Origin: Actinomycetes bacterium
GTDB lineage: Bacteria; Actinomycetota; Actinomycetes; Propionibacteriales; Propionibacteriaceae
NCBI GenBank assembly: GCA_023392635.1
Contig: JAEVYS010000021.1
Coordinates: forward strand, 1-59,763
Length of the DNA stretch: 59,763 bases
Reading direction: 5' to 3'
A program made the position numbers and the translations under genes. Numbering within the stretch: position 1 is the stretch's first letter; each line of letters starts with the position of its first letter. Positions 1-8,051 of the stretch are shown one piece after another. Under the pieces are notes generated by a model that was not told the DNA's origin, did no database searches, and saw only the letters and a list, made by a program, of their open reading frames with translations.

Positions 1-2956
1 GCGGCCCCCCCCCCCCCGCGGCCGCAACCGTTTCTGCTTCAGCGGCGAGCGCAGCGAGCTCTTGGTGGAGAGCGTCGCCCGGGTTGAAGGTGGGGATGCC
101 AACCTGGAACACGTACTTGTCAAAATCGCGGGCACCGAACAGCCCAACCGCCTGGTACTGGGTTACTTTGTCCAGCAAGGTGCGGGAGTTGAGGATGGCG
201 GTGAGGAATCGGGCTTCCTGCACGCTCGAACAAGACGCCCAGTACAGCTTGTGATCCACAAGGGACTGGTCGCCGTCATCTAGACGTGCCGCAGCAAGCG
301 TGTTTCCACTCTTGGTGTAGACGACACGGTTTGGCTTGATCGGGAGCTGAGCGGATAGCTGGCCGTGGTAGTCCATACGGGTCAGGAGCGCACCGGTCTC
401 GCTGGCAACCCGGCCCTCGACCCAGGTGTCTTCGACTTTGGCCCACCACTCGGCTAGCGCGGAGTGATTCGCAATGCCGGATTCGGTCAGAATGCCGCGG
501 ACGGGGTCCACAGGGAGGACAGCTAGCCGAGCACCGAGATGACGGAACGGGGCGATGGTTTCGCCGAGGTGGACGCCGGCAAGGAACCGGTCCTCGACGA
601 TCCCCTGCACTGTCGGCATCGACTTCCACGGAGCTTTCTCCTGGCTGCTGCGCGCCGAACGCACTTCGGTTCTGTTCGCACCAGGGGCGAGCGGCCCAAC
701 CGGGACAGGTTCGACGAACAACAGCATTCGGGGCACGAGAATCGCGCCCTGCCGGAACAGCCGATCGTACGGGGACGCCGCAATGGTACCTGCGTCGATA
801 GCAGCGATGCTCCGGGGTGCGAGTGGTCTAGCGGCGACACCCCTCCGCGGCGGTGACCAGGGGATGACCACCGTCGGCATGGCGCCAGCTGTCGTCGCGT
901 GCTGGCCCAGAACAACGGATGACGTCATGGGGAAGATCGTTCGGATCGCCGATAGGTCCCAAGGCTGATCGAACGCGACTCGCAGCCCGTCGGATTCGGA
1001 GCTGGCCCAGTTGCCGGTCCGGAAGCCGGCGTGAGGCTTGCGCGACAGTGTGCCGAACGGCATAACGAACCCGAACCGGCCACCTTCCTTCAGGTACAAC
1101 TCGATCGAGCGGGCCACAAACAGGGTCGACAGGTCACGCGCGGACGCGCCAAGCCCACCAGTAAGAAGGTTTCGCGGTTTCGCAAGTTCCTTGTAGCGGC
1201 GCTGCATGGACTCGGTCATTTTCGAATACCGCAACCAAGGAGGGTTGCCGACCAAGACGTCCACCTGGTTGTTTGGTCGGGCGAGCCAAACCGGCCGCGC
1301 CACATTCCGCACGTAGTACCCCCAGATGCGGTCCCGACGAGTGCGTTGCAGCCCGATCCACGTCTCGAATGTTGCGACCAGCACCTTCTGATCGTCAGGG
1401 TCGGTGATTCCACGGCGGGCCAGGATCGGCGTCAACGTCTTTGCCGTGTGCAGACCGGTCTTTGAGAGCTTGTCGGCGGCCTTTAGGACAGCTGCCGCCA
1501 TCTCGTTGACCAGCTCGTCGAAGAGCGGCCCGTTAGCCCACACAGCTGCCGGGAACACCAGTTCGTCAGCGAAAAGGGATCCCCCGCCGCCTTCGATGAG
1601 GTCCTCGGAGTTGGTGGAGATCGTGAGCGCGTGGTCGTCGGTGAACAGGTCCTGGTGCCGTTCCCACTGCAAAGAGTCACCCAGGAAGACCGGGATTCGC
1701 AATGCGCGCCGGTCGGTGGCGTTGAGCCTCTCGGTCCCGATCGCCATGAGGTAGGTAACGCGGGCGAGGGTTACCGCGACCGGGTGAATGTCGATCCCGA
1801 TTACATGCTCGGTGGCGGACACCGCAGCCATACCTGGCCCCACACCAGCAGCATCTGCAGCGGCCAGGTGAGCTTTGACGGCGTGGAACACGAACGTGCC
1901 TGAGCCGCACGACGGGTCCAGCACACGCTGGTTGGCCGGATCGGTGACCCTGTCGGCAACCATCGCCTCTGCCAACCAGTCCGGGGTGTAGTACTCGCCC
2001 AGGTCCTGCCGGTCACGCTGCTCGATCACGGATTCGTACAGCACCTTTAGCACGTCATGCTCGACAGCCGACCAGTCGAACCGCGCGACCCGACGGGCGA
2101 CGTCGGCCACCAGCTCGTGACCGCCTGGCAGGTCAACCGGCCAGTCGAAGAAGTCCTGCTCAACCACACCGTGAATCTGCCGACTCGAGAACTGCGCCCC
2201 AGACACCAAATCGTCAACGGTCAGGCCAGCGGTGATGTCGAACCCGACGATTGCGTGCGCGATGGCCTCCGCGGTAATCACCAACAGCGTGTGGTTCACG
2301 AACAACTTCTCGTCATCTGTGAACGCGTCACCGTACGCGACTCTTAGGAGCTTCGACCACAGTTCCCGCTTCAGCTCAACCTCCGTGTCGCCAGCGGCCG
2401 CTGTCAGCATCCCGCGCAACACGGCGTGGTCAAACTGGTGCGCCGGTGACGTGGCGCCCAGCAGCTCCTCGATCGTGGCGAGCGTGGGCTTCACCTGGGT
2501 GCGGGTCGCCATGATCGACTCAAGCCATACAACCAGCCGGTCCGCATCGGGCGCCGCTTCGGACAGCTCCAGCGTGGCCACCAGTTCGCAGGCACCGGCC
2601 GCGAGCCTGTACAGCCGCCAACTGGTGCCGTCGGTAAGGACCCCAGCGAACGAACCGCCGAGCTCCGCTTCACGTTGCGCCAGATAACCGGCCAACTGGA
2701 GTTCGGCGTCGGGAAGCACTTTCCCCTGGCGAAGGTCGCGCTTGACCTCAATCACCAGGTGACCCATTTCGACGTCGATCCGGTGCCGGGTGCCGCCACC
2801 AACCTGCGACTCTCGCTTCACGACATCGTGTTCGGTCAAGTTCAGGTCGCCGTGCTCGAGGAGGGTCGCGACGTTGCTCTGAATGTCCGCCTCCGTCTGC
2901 AAAGCAGTTCGGGAAGCGATCAAGTTGACAACGTTTTTCACCATCACGGAAGTCAT
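1..2956 (-). CDS. Single-chain restriction-modification protein (N6-adenine methylase with N-terminal nuclease-like domain), C-terminus cut off
   Basis: The frame is open from an ATG at 2956 to the window edge, about 985 codons with no stop. Residues 60-72 (R-I-D61 ... I-E70-V-K72) fit a PD-(D/E)XK nuclease core. Motif I DPSCGSGTF starts at residue 347 and the adenine-methylase motif NPPW is at 571-574. This is the layout of Eco57I/type IIG-like enzymes, which methylate adenine in host sites and cut unmodified DNA. Motif I and NPPW are in the same frame as the start, so I see no frameshift. The start has no strong ribosome site. It lies 158 nt downstream of the Argonaute gene in the same orientation, so it may belong to a defence cluster. 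The last codons run into a poly-C stretch at the window edge that may be artefactual. Confidence 0.8.
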   Translation of the reverse strand, partial: MTSVMVKNVVNLIASRTALQTEADIQSNVATLLEHGDLNLTEHDVVKRESQVGGGTRHRIDVEMGHLVIEVKRDLRQGKVLPDAELQLAGYLAQREAELGGSFAGVLTDGTSWRLYRLAAGACELVATLELSEAAPDADRLVVWLESIMATRTQVKPTLATIEELLGATSPAHQFDHAVLRGMLTAAAGDTEVELKRELWSKLLRVAYGDAFTDDEKLFVNHTLLVITAEAIAHAIVGFDITAGLTVDDLVSGAQFSSRQIHGVVEQDFFDWPVDLPGGHELVADVARRVARFDWSAVEHDVLKVLYESVIEQRDRQDLGEYYTPDWLAEAMVADRVTDPANQRVLDPSCGSGTFVFHAVKAHLAAADAAGVGPGMAAVSATEHVIGIDIHPVAVTLARVTYLMAIGTERLNATDRRALRIPVFLGDSLQWERHQDLFTDDHALTISTNSEDLIEGGGGSLFADELVFPAAVWANGPLFDELVNEMAAAVLKAADKLSKTGLHTAKTLTPILARRGITDPDDQKVLVATFETWIGLQRTRRDRIWGYYVRNVARPVWLARPNNQVDVLVGNPPWLRYSKMTESMQRRYKELAKPRNLLTGGLGASARDLSTLFVARSIELYLKEGGRFGFVMPFGTLSRKPHAGFRTGNWASSESDGLRVAFDQPWDLSAIRTIFPMTSSVVLGQHATTAGAMPTVVIPWSPPRRGVAARPLAPRSIAAIDAGTIAASPYDRLFRQGAILVPRMLLFVEPVPVGPLAPGANRTEVRSARSSQEKAPWKSMPTVQGIVEDRFLAGVHLGETIAPFRHLGARLAVLPVDPVRGILTESGIANHSALAEWWAKVEDTWVEGRVASETGALLTRMDYHGQLSAQLPIKPNRVVYTKSGNTLAAARLDDGDQSLVDHKLYWASCSSVQEARFLTAILNSRTLLDKVTQYQAVGLFGARDFDKYVFQVGIPTFNPGDALHQELAALAAEAETVAAAGGGGP

Positions 2957-3114
2957 GTGCCACAGCCAATCAGAAGGATTGGCGGCGTGGTGGTCACCGC
3001 TCCATGGACTCGCGCGTGAACCCCGATTTCCCTGTGCAGGAGTTGTCGTCGCTGGCTGTACAGGGACCGGATCCGTGACCGACTGGGCGCCCAGTCTGCC
3101 CTGGCCGACATTGC

Positions 3115-4548
3115 TCACATGTAGTACGCGTAGCGCGCCGCCGGGGTCTCGCCGGGGCCGAGGTGCTTCAAGATTCCGCCAATCGACTCGGCCGTTCGGA
3201 TCGTGATAGGTAGCCGGCCGTCGAGCTGGGTCGCGTTCCAGTTCATCTTCGAGAGCGTGAGCAGCTCCGTTCCGATCTCCATCGCGCTCGACTCTGTGTC
3301 CACGAGACGGAACGGGAGTGGGGACGGCACATACATACCGGGGTAGGTCTTGTAGAGCGGCACACTGCCTCGGGTGTACAAGACGTGGCGTTGCTCGCCC
3401 AGCGAGAGCATCGTTCCTCGCAGCGGCGGAAACTCTCCGCGGCGGAAGAGACGGACGGAGTCGTTCCGTGGGAGCCAGACCAGTTCCAGCAGGTCGATGT
3501 GATTCTCGGCGGCGGCGCCACGAAAACCGCGCTGCTCCGCGTCCGTGAACGACGAAGTCTTGTGCAGCATTACCCTGGCGGGCATCGTGCGGTGCTCACG
3601 TCTGTAAGAAGCGAGCGACTGCGCTAACAGAGCCTTCGCATCGGCCTCGGTGAGATGCGGTTGCCGGTCGTCCTTTGATTGCCGGGCCGGTGCGCCGCGA
3701 ACGATCACCCCATCGCCGCGCTGGTTGAAGACCTGCGCCACGCTGGTCTGCAGGGTGTTTCCCCCGGATTCACGATAGAACGCCACCCCAACGAAGCAGC
3801 TCGTCAAGTCGTTCGATGCGCGCGTCATTCGCCAGGGAACGCCGCCGGCCTTGTAGTAGAGCGCGGTGTGAAGGTTCCAGGCCTTAGTTGCCTCGTCCTG
3901 TTGCTGACGGCGCTCGCCACGGTCCCTCGGCCTGTAGGTCCCGTCCCACGTCTCGCGACGAATGATCTGGATCGGGCGACTGGTCTTCAACGACCTCGCC
4001 TTGAGTAGTGAGTGGAAGTCGACTCCCGCATGTTCAACGCGAGGTTCCGCCCACGGACGGTCAGCGTTGCCGGGGTTGAGTACCTGCTCCGGCAGCACAT
4101 CAGGGCGACAGACGAGAACTACATCACAGGATGGCTCTTCATTGAGTGCTTGGAGTTCGACGTCGTAGAGCTCGACGGCAGCCTTCACCGCCTCCCGCGG
4201 GCTGAGCGTCTCGATCTCACGCAGGGCGTGGGCGGCGATCTGTCGCTCGAGGCGGGTATCCCATACGAGGGTCGAACGGAATCCCACGTTGGTATCGAAG
4301 CCTGGGAACGACAAGAACAGTCCCGTGAGGTGACTCTGCTTGGCTGCGATCGGTCCACGGCACTTGTCGAGCCATCGCTTGACGCCGTCGATCGCTTCCC
4401 GGGTGCCTATGATCCCCAGCCGGACGGTTCGCGGCGCGGTCAGGTTCGTATCGGCAGGTCCGTAGAACGCAACGCCATGCCGGGGATCGGTGTGCCTGCT
4501 GCCGTTCGCGAACTCAAGGTCTGGCTCTTCGAGCAGAGATACTTTCAC
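3115..4548 (-). CDS. Short prokaryotic Argonaute (MID-PIWI), SPARDA type
   Basis: The 477-residue protein has the length of short pAgos (MID plus PIWI, no N or PAZ domain). A PIWI start is seen in GVAFYRESGG near residue 253. The C-terminal part contains SKMNWNATQLDG and the IRTAESIGGILKHL stretch typical of the end of PIWI, and the protein ends in YAYYM. I could not find a convincing DEDX catalytic tetrad, as expected for short pAgos, which use a guide to sense a target rather than cut it. The ATG overlaps the stop of the upstream DUF4365 gene (ATGA, 4545-4548), so the two are translationally coupled. In the SPARDA family such partners form a heterodimer whose nuclease is activated on target recognition. 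Family assignment is by pattern and context, not by alignment. Confidence 0.85.
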   Translation of the reverse strand: MKVSLLEEPDLEFANGSRHTDPRHGVAFYGPADTNLTAPRTVRLGIIGTREAIDGVKRWLDKCRGPIAAKQSHLTGLFLSFPGFDTNVGFRSTLVWDTRLERQIAAHALREIETLSPREAVKAAVELYDVELQALNEEPSCDVVLVCRPDVLPEQVLNPGNADRPWAEPRVEHAGVDFHSLLKARSLKTSRPIQIIRRETWDGTYRPRDRGERRQQQDEATKAWNLHTALYYKAGGVPWRMTRASNDLTSCFVGVAFYRESGGNTLQTSVAQVFNQRGDGVIVRGAPARQSKDDRQPHLTEADAKALLAQSLASYRREHRTMPARVMLHKTSSFTDAEQRGFRGAAAENHIDLLELVWLPRNDSVRLFRRGEFPPLRGTMLSLGEQRHVLYTRGSVPLYKTYPGMYVPSPLPFRLVDTESSAMEIGTELLTLSKMNWNATQLDGRLPITIRTAESIGGILKHLGPGETPAARYAYYM

Positions 4549-5864
4549 GGGGACACCTCAAAGAGCACGTTCTCGGGAGCAGTTAATAGACTCGGTTCGG
4601 CGACCGGGGCTTGCTTCCACGCGGCGTCATCGATACCTCTGTCGATGCTGAGGGTCGCGATGTCTCCGAAGTCGAGGATTCGTGGGCGAGGCTGCTTGAG
4701 GAGGGTGGCCTCGCCGCGCAGGATCGAGGCCCACATCCGCGTTTCCTGACGCACTGCCTGGTGTCGGTCGATCATCTTGATCTTCTTGAGTAGATCGGCG
4801 GCAAAGAAGGACTCACTGTGACCATCGCGGGTGAAGTAATAGTCCGGCGTCAGGGCGCAGTACCAGTCGCTGTCCACCCGGAAGAACTGCCAGGAGAGTG
4901 CGGCGTGCCGGTAGTAGCTGACCTTGCTCGGATCGTTCTTCTTCGGGTAGCCCTTGAACATCGAGCGCCAGTTCGACCCGCCTGTATTCCACTTCCGGGC
5001 CGAGAGATCGTCGGTCGCGCGGACGTACAGGAGGTTGCGACCACGAGCGAAATCGCACTCGTCGCTCAGGTCGTCCCGCAACGCGCGGTTCAGTAGTTGC
5101 ACTGCGAGCCGCTCGTCGTCCCCAGTTCCGCCAGCAAACTCGGGGAGTTGGTGGACGGTCGGCTCGCCGCGGACTGTGGCACCGAGCCGGGTCTCATCGA
5201 CGATGCGGAAGGTTAGGAGACGGCCAGCCTTGAGCACAAAGTCGTGGCGCAGTCCGAGATTCTCGATGCGCTGCGCCTCGTAAACCTCGCGAGCACCCGT
5301 TGCGGTGGTGGCATACGAGAAGTAGCTGGCGGGAGGTCGCGTGAGCAGGAGGTTCGACTCCAGGACTTCCCGCTTGAACATGGGGGTCGGCGTGTGGGCG
5401 CGCCCTTCGGGGTCAGCGACAGCAAAGAGCCGGTCAGTTATGTCACCCTCGAATGACATCGTGCGCTTGTCGAAGTCGACACGACGGTCCGCTCGCCGGG
5501 CGGCGTCTGCGAAATAGCTCTGCACGTGGACCCACCACGCATCGGCTTCAGGGTGCGAGCAGACGAGGATGACGGGCTGGTCCGACTTCAGCCAGTACTC
5601 AAGATCGCGCTCGTCGCAGATGAAGTGAAAGCGATCGACGGTCTCGCCCGGAAACGGTCGTTTACTCGCCTTGCTCTGGACGAGAATGTGCCGGTTGGAT
5701 ACCTCACCCGTCGACGGGTCGCGAAGCTCAATGCTCCCATCGATTCCCGCGTCCAGCCCGAGCTGGCGCCAGGCATGCCCCATCGCGTTCACGCGCCGAT
5801 GAATGAGCGCGATACCGGCATCGCCGATCAGCTCGCTATCGCTGAGCTTCTTTCCACTCGCCAC
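4545..5864 (-). CDS. DREN (DUF4365) nuclease-APAZ effector partner of short pAgo
   Basis: About 439 residues. The N-terminal 160 residues match DUF4365: the GIDGSIEL stretch (Asp42, Glu46) and ILVQSK (Gln63-x-Lys65) form a PD-(D/E)XK-like nuclease centre. The rest occupies the place of an APAZ domain, which binds the guide/target duplex with the pAgo. In SPARDA systems this nuclease degrades DNA and RNA indiscriminately once the Argonaute finds invader DNA, giving population-level immunity. I chose the GTG at 5864 because GGAGGGAA sits about 8 nt upstream; an in-frame GTG at 5885 is the alternative. It is the first gene of a two-gene operon with the Argonaute. Confidence 0.82.
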   Translation of the reverse strand: MASGKKLSDSELIGDAGIALIHRRVNAMGHAWRQLGLDAGIDGSIELRDPSTGEVSNRHILVQSKASKRPFPGETVDRFHFICDERDLEYWLKSDQPVILVCSHPEADAWWVHVQSYFADAARRADRRVDFDKRTMSFEGDITDRLFAVADPEGRAHTPTPMFKREVLESNLLLTRPPASYFSYATTATGAREVYEAQRIENLGLRHDFVLKAGRLLTFRIVDETRLGATVRGEPTVHQLPEFAGGTGDDERLAVQLLNRALRDDLSDECDFARGRNLLYVRATDDLSARKWNTGGSNWRSMFKGYPKKNDPSKVSYYRHAALSWQFFRVDSDWYCALTPDYYFTRDGHSESFFAADLLKKIKMIDRHQAVRQETRMWASILRGEATLLKQPRPRILDFGDIATLSIDRGIDDAAWKQAPVAEPSLLTAPENVLFEVSP

Positions 5865-6183
5865 TGCGGCTTCCCTCCGGGCCACACGAAGGAACTGAGT
5901 CCCCCGTGAGGGATAGCGTATGGCTGACCTCGGACATCCCGATCGAGGAACCCGTGTGCCTGTTCCGCCGGCGGACGCCGTACGCCTCGGAGCGTCTGGG
6001 GGATCGAGGTTCTGGCTGAGATTCTCAGGTCTTGCGCGACTTCCATGACCCCACCAACTGCATCGCCAGATCGACGCTCGAGTCCGGCGGATTAGCTGCC
6101 CCCCGCTTAACTCTGGATCATGACGAGCGTCGCTGGCTCTTACCAGGTCGCCGAAGGGTCACCAAAGAGTCCGGCCCCAGCCA
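5865..6183. other. Non-coding gap upstream of the SPARDA operon
   Basis: About 320 bases without a convincing gene. It should hold the promoter of the nuclease-Argonaute operon. I see no clear repeat, RNA gene or terminator. Short frames crossing it have unnatural composition. Confidence 0.4.
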
Positions 6184-6387
6184 TCAGCTGTGTTCTTGGC
6201 TGCCATTGGCGTGGGCGATTGCAGCGAGAACGAGCTGGATGCGCTCGCGATCGAGGCCGGCGAGGTTGCGGCTTAGGTCCACTGGCTGTCCGTCGACGAG
6301 CGAGGCTTCGATTCGGAGCAGACGGGTCTCGCCGCAGACAGTCCACCGAAGTTGTCCTCGTTCATCTGCTCGACGTCGGTCCACCAC
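6184..6387 (-). CDS. Small hypothetical protein (67 aa)
   Basis: The frame has natural composition, with an amphipathic C-terminus (NLAGLDRERIQLVLAAIAHA) after a beta-rich N-terminal half. It follows the M48-like gene in the same orientation and overlaps its last 26 bases, which suggests coupling in the left-end operon. The start is probably the GTG at 6387. I do not recognise a family. Confidence 0.5.
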   Translation of the reverse strand: MVDRRRADERGQLRWTVCGETRLLRIEASLVDGQPVDLSRNLAGLDRERIQLVLAAIAHANGSQEHS

Positions 6388-7432
6388 CGAGCCGGGCCGT
6401 CGCCTTGCTTAACCCAAGAGCTTGTCCCGGGTTGGCGAATCGGCCCTCACTGGAGCGGATGAGGAGTTCGACGCCAGCCTCAAGCGAACGCGAGCCCTTG
6501 GCCGAGCGGCCGAGCGCATTGTGGACGTTGGTCATCGGTAAGGCTGGGTTTCGGAGTCGGCCTTTGTGTGAAGCGAGTCCAGGCGCTGCTCCTGGAGTTG
6601 GGCCACCGCCGTCGGTCCCGCTTGGTGTCGTGCGGCGAAGTCGGCTCGCGCGCTCGCTGGCCACGAGGGACCGGCCGCCGCGTTCGATGAGGTCGGCGAG
6701 ATCTGGTCCGAGTCCCTCCGACGCCGCGCAGTCATCGGAGAGGTCCTCGAGCTTCCGCGCCCACGTCTTCTGAAAGTGGCCGGTGCTCCAGGAGAGCACG
6801 GCGATCACGACCACGCCGACGAGCGCTGCCCAGCGTGCGTTGCGGTAGCTGTCGACAATGGCAACTCCGTAGACGATCCAGCGGATCTTCCAGGACAAAC
6901 CGAGCATCGGACTGCGGGTAGTGAGCTGGCCGGCGACACGGGTGAAGATCTGGACGAAGCGCCAAGGCGCACAGTAGGTCTCGACGACGTTCACCAGACT
7001 CGAGTCGTGCACCTGGCAGTGGCCGAGCGCCCGGCTGATGATGGCGCTTGCTTGCCGGTCGCTGAGCTGCCCGTTGCTGACTCGGCGGACGAACTCCGGG
7101 CTGACGACCACGACAGTCCTCGAGGGCATGACGACGAGTCCGCCGTCAATCCGTCGGCCGACCCAGATGGACGGCTGGCGGCGTCCGCGCAGCGACGGGA
7201 TCGGGACGATCGCGGTGAGGATCGTGTCGCGCTGGAAGGCGGCGGCCGAAGTGGCTCCGAACCGCCACCACAGCAGGGGCCAAGTGTTCCGTGCGATCAC
7301 GAGGGCGATGCCGATGGCAGTTGTCACAGCCAGCACAGGGAGCGAGAGCCCACAGACGACGATCCAGACCAGGCTGCTGAAGATGACGCCGGTGATCTGC
7401 GCTGCGGCCCAGGTGCCGCGCCAGCCGTTCAC
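6362..7432 (-). CDS. Integral-membrane M48-like protein with a degenerate metallopeptidase motif
   Basis: The 356-residue protein begins with two membrane segments (about residues 10-48), then a domain with the order of M48 peptidases, and further hydrophobic segments around 195-225. Where M48 enzymes have HELGH, this one has RALGH inside SRALGHCQVH: the last His is kept, but the first His and catalytic Glu are replaced. A zinc peptidase activity is therefore unlikely. Its ATG overlaps the stop of the upstream 105-residue gene (ATGA, 7429-7432), so both are expressed from promoter copy 1. Its role in the element is unknown. Confidence 0.6.
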   Translation of the reverse strand: MNGWRGTWAAAQITGVIFSSLVWIVVCGLSLPVLAVTTAIGIALVIARNTWPLLWWRFGATSAAAFQRDTILTAIVPIPSLRGRRQPSIWVGRRIDGGLVVMPSRTVVVVSPEFVRRVSNGQLSDRQASAIISRALGHCQVHDSSLVNVVETYCAPWRFVQIFTRVAGQLTTRSPMLGLSWKIRWIVYGVAIVDSYRNARWAALVGVVVIAVLSWSTGHFQKTWARKLEDLSDDCAASEGLGPDLADLIERGGRSLVASERASRLRRTTPSGTDGGGPTPGAAPGLASHKGRLRNPALPMTNVHNALGRSAKGSRSLEAGVELLIRSSEGRFANPGQALGLSKATARLGGGPTSSR

Positions 7433-7746
7433 GACTTCACCCCGGACGCCGTGGCCGGCGCGGGCGGGATCCGCGACAGCCGGGTGAGTTCCTTAGCGTC
7501 GACCTGGCCGCCGCACAGGTCGGCGATCTCGGCGATGCTGAGGTGCTCGGCGAGCAGCGCGCGAACGGCGTCCGCTGCCGTCTGCTCGGCGGAGTGGACG
7601 GCTTCGTCGCGTTCGGCGATCGCGGTCAGGATCTCGACGGCGAGTCCGGCGAGGCGGCGTTCCTGCTCGAGGCGTTCCTTGCGTTGGGCCGACAGCGCCT
7701 CGGTGACCCGGCGGCGTGCGTTCTGTTTGAATCCCTGCCTGACCAT
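7429..7746 (-). CDS. Small helical protein, first gene of the left-end operon
   Basis: 105 residues, rich in Arg, Glu and Ala. A predicted long helix (about 1-60, QNARRRV...RKERLEQERR) precedes an HTH-like segment (SIAEIADLCGG) at about 70-80. A GAGGAG ribosome site precedes the ATG. The gene is divergent from the relaxase and shares the 300-bp region between them, which carries two copies of the conserved TGTCCG-N19-CTTAAG promoter. Position next to a MobF relaxase and a likely oriT suggests a DNA-binding mobilisation accessory protein; that is inference from context. Confidence 0.65.
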   Translation of the reverse strand: MVRQGFKQNARRRVTEALSAQRKERLEQERRLAGLAVEILTAIAERDEAVHSAEQTAADAVRALLAEHLSIAEIADLCGGQVDAKELTRLSRIPPAPATASGVKS

Positions 7747-7778
7747 CGCGGGCTCCTCGTTCGGGGTGTACTCACTCC

Positions 7779-7809
7779 CTTAAGCCCGCCCACCCGGCCG
7801 TTCCGGACA
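7779..7809 (-). promoter_or_regulatory. Conserved element promoter, copy 1 (TGTCCG-N19-CTTAAG)
   Basis: Read on the minus strand, TGTCCGGAACG is followed 19 nt after TGTCCG by CTTAAGGGAGT. It lies 33 nt ahead of the ATG at 7746. The same two boxes with identical spacing occur at five other operon heads in this element. Confidence 0.75.
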
Positions 7810-8009
7810 CCCCGACAGCCGACGAATCTCAACGAACCCGCCGAGATCGCATCCGGACCATCCCGGGACCATGTAACCAGTAGCCCTCGAAACCCCCGAT
7901 TTCAGACGTTTTCGAGCATCACACACCTCTGGCATGGACTATCGCCCCTAGTCAGGGCCTCATTGCTCCGATGGCGCGGGAAGCGTAGCAGGAAACCCGC
8001 GCGATCGGG
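7810..8009. other. Intergenic region between divergent genes, candidate oriT
   Basis: Lies between the 105-residue gene and the MobF relaxase gene, where relaxases of this family often have their nic site. Visible structure includes a GCGCGGG/CCCGCGC inverted repeat (7974-7980 and 7996-8002, 15-nt loop) and a direct repeat GGACCAT (7855-7861 and 7866-7872, 11-nt period). No nic sequence can be assigned by eye. Confidence 0.35.
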
Positions 8010-8040
8010 TGTCCGAAACGGACGGTTTCGGAGGCTTAAG
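8010..8040 (+). promoter_or_regulatory. Conserved element promoter, copy 2, for the relaxase gene
   Basis: TGTCCGAAACG at 8010 and CTTAAGGGGGTG at 8035, with 19 nt between the two hexamers. The second box ends only 11 nt before the ATG at 8052 and 5 nt before a GTG at 8046. If it is a -10 element, the relaxase mRNA would be leaderless or nearly so. Confidence 0.75.
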
Positions 8041-8051
8041 GGGGTGTGACC

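Noticed and set aside
1..25. Run of 14 C flanked by GCGGCC palindromes at the window start
   Set aside because: Low-complexity sequence at the very edge is more likely an assembly or sequencing artefact than biology. It falls inside the open methylase frame and would only add a Gly run.
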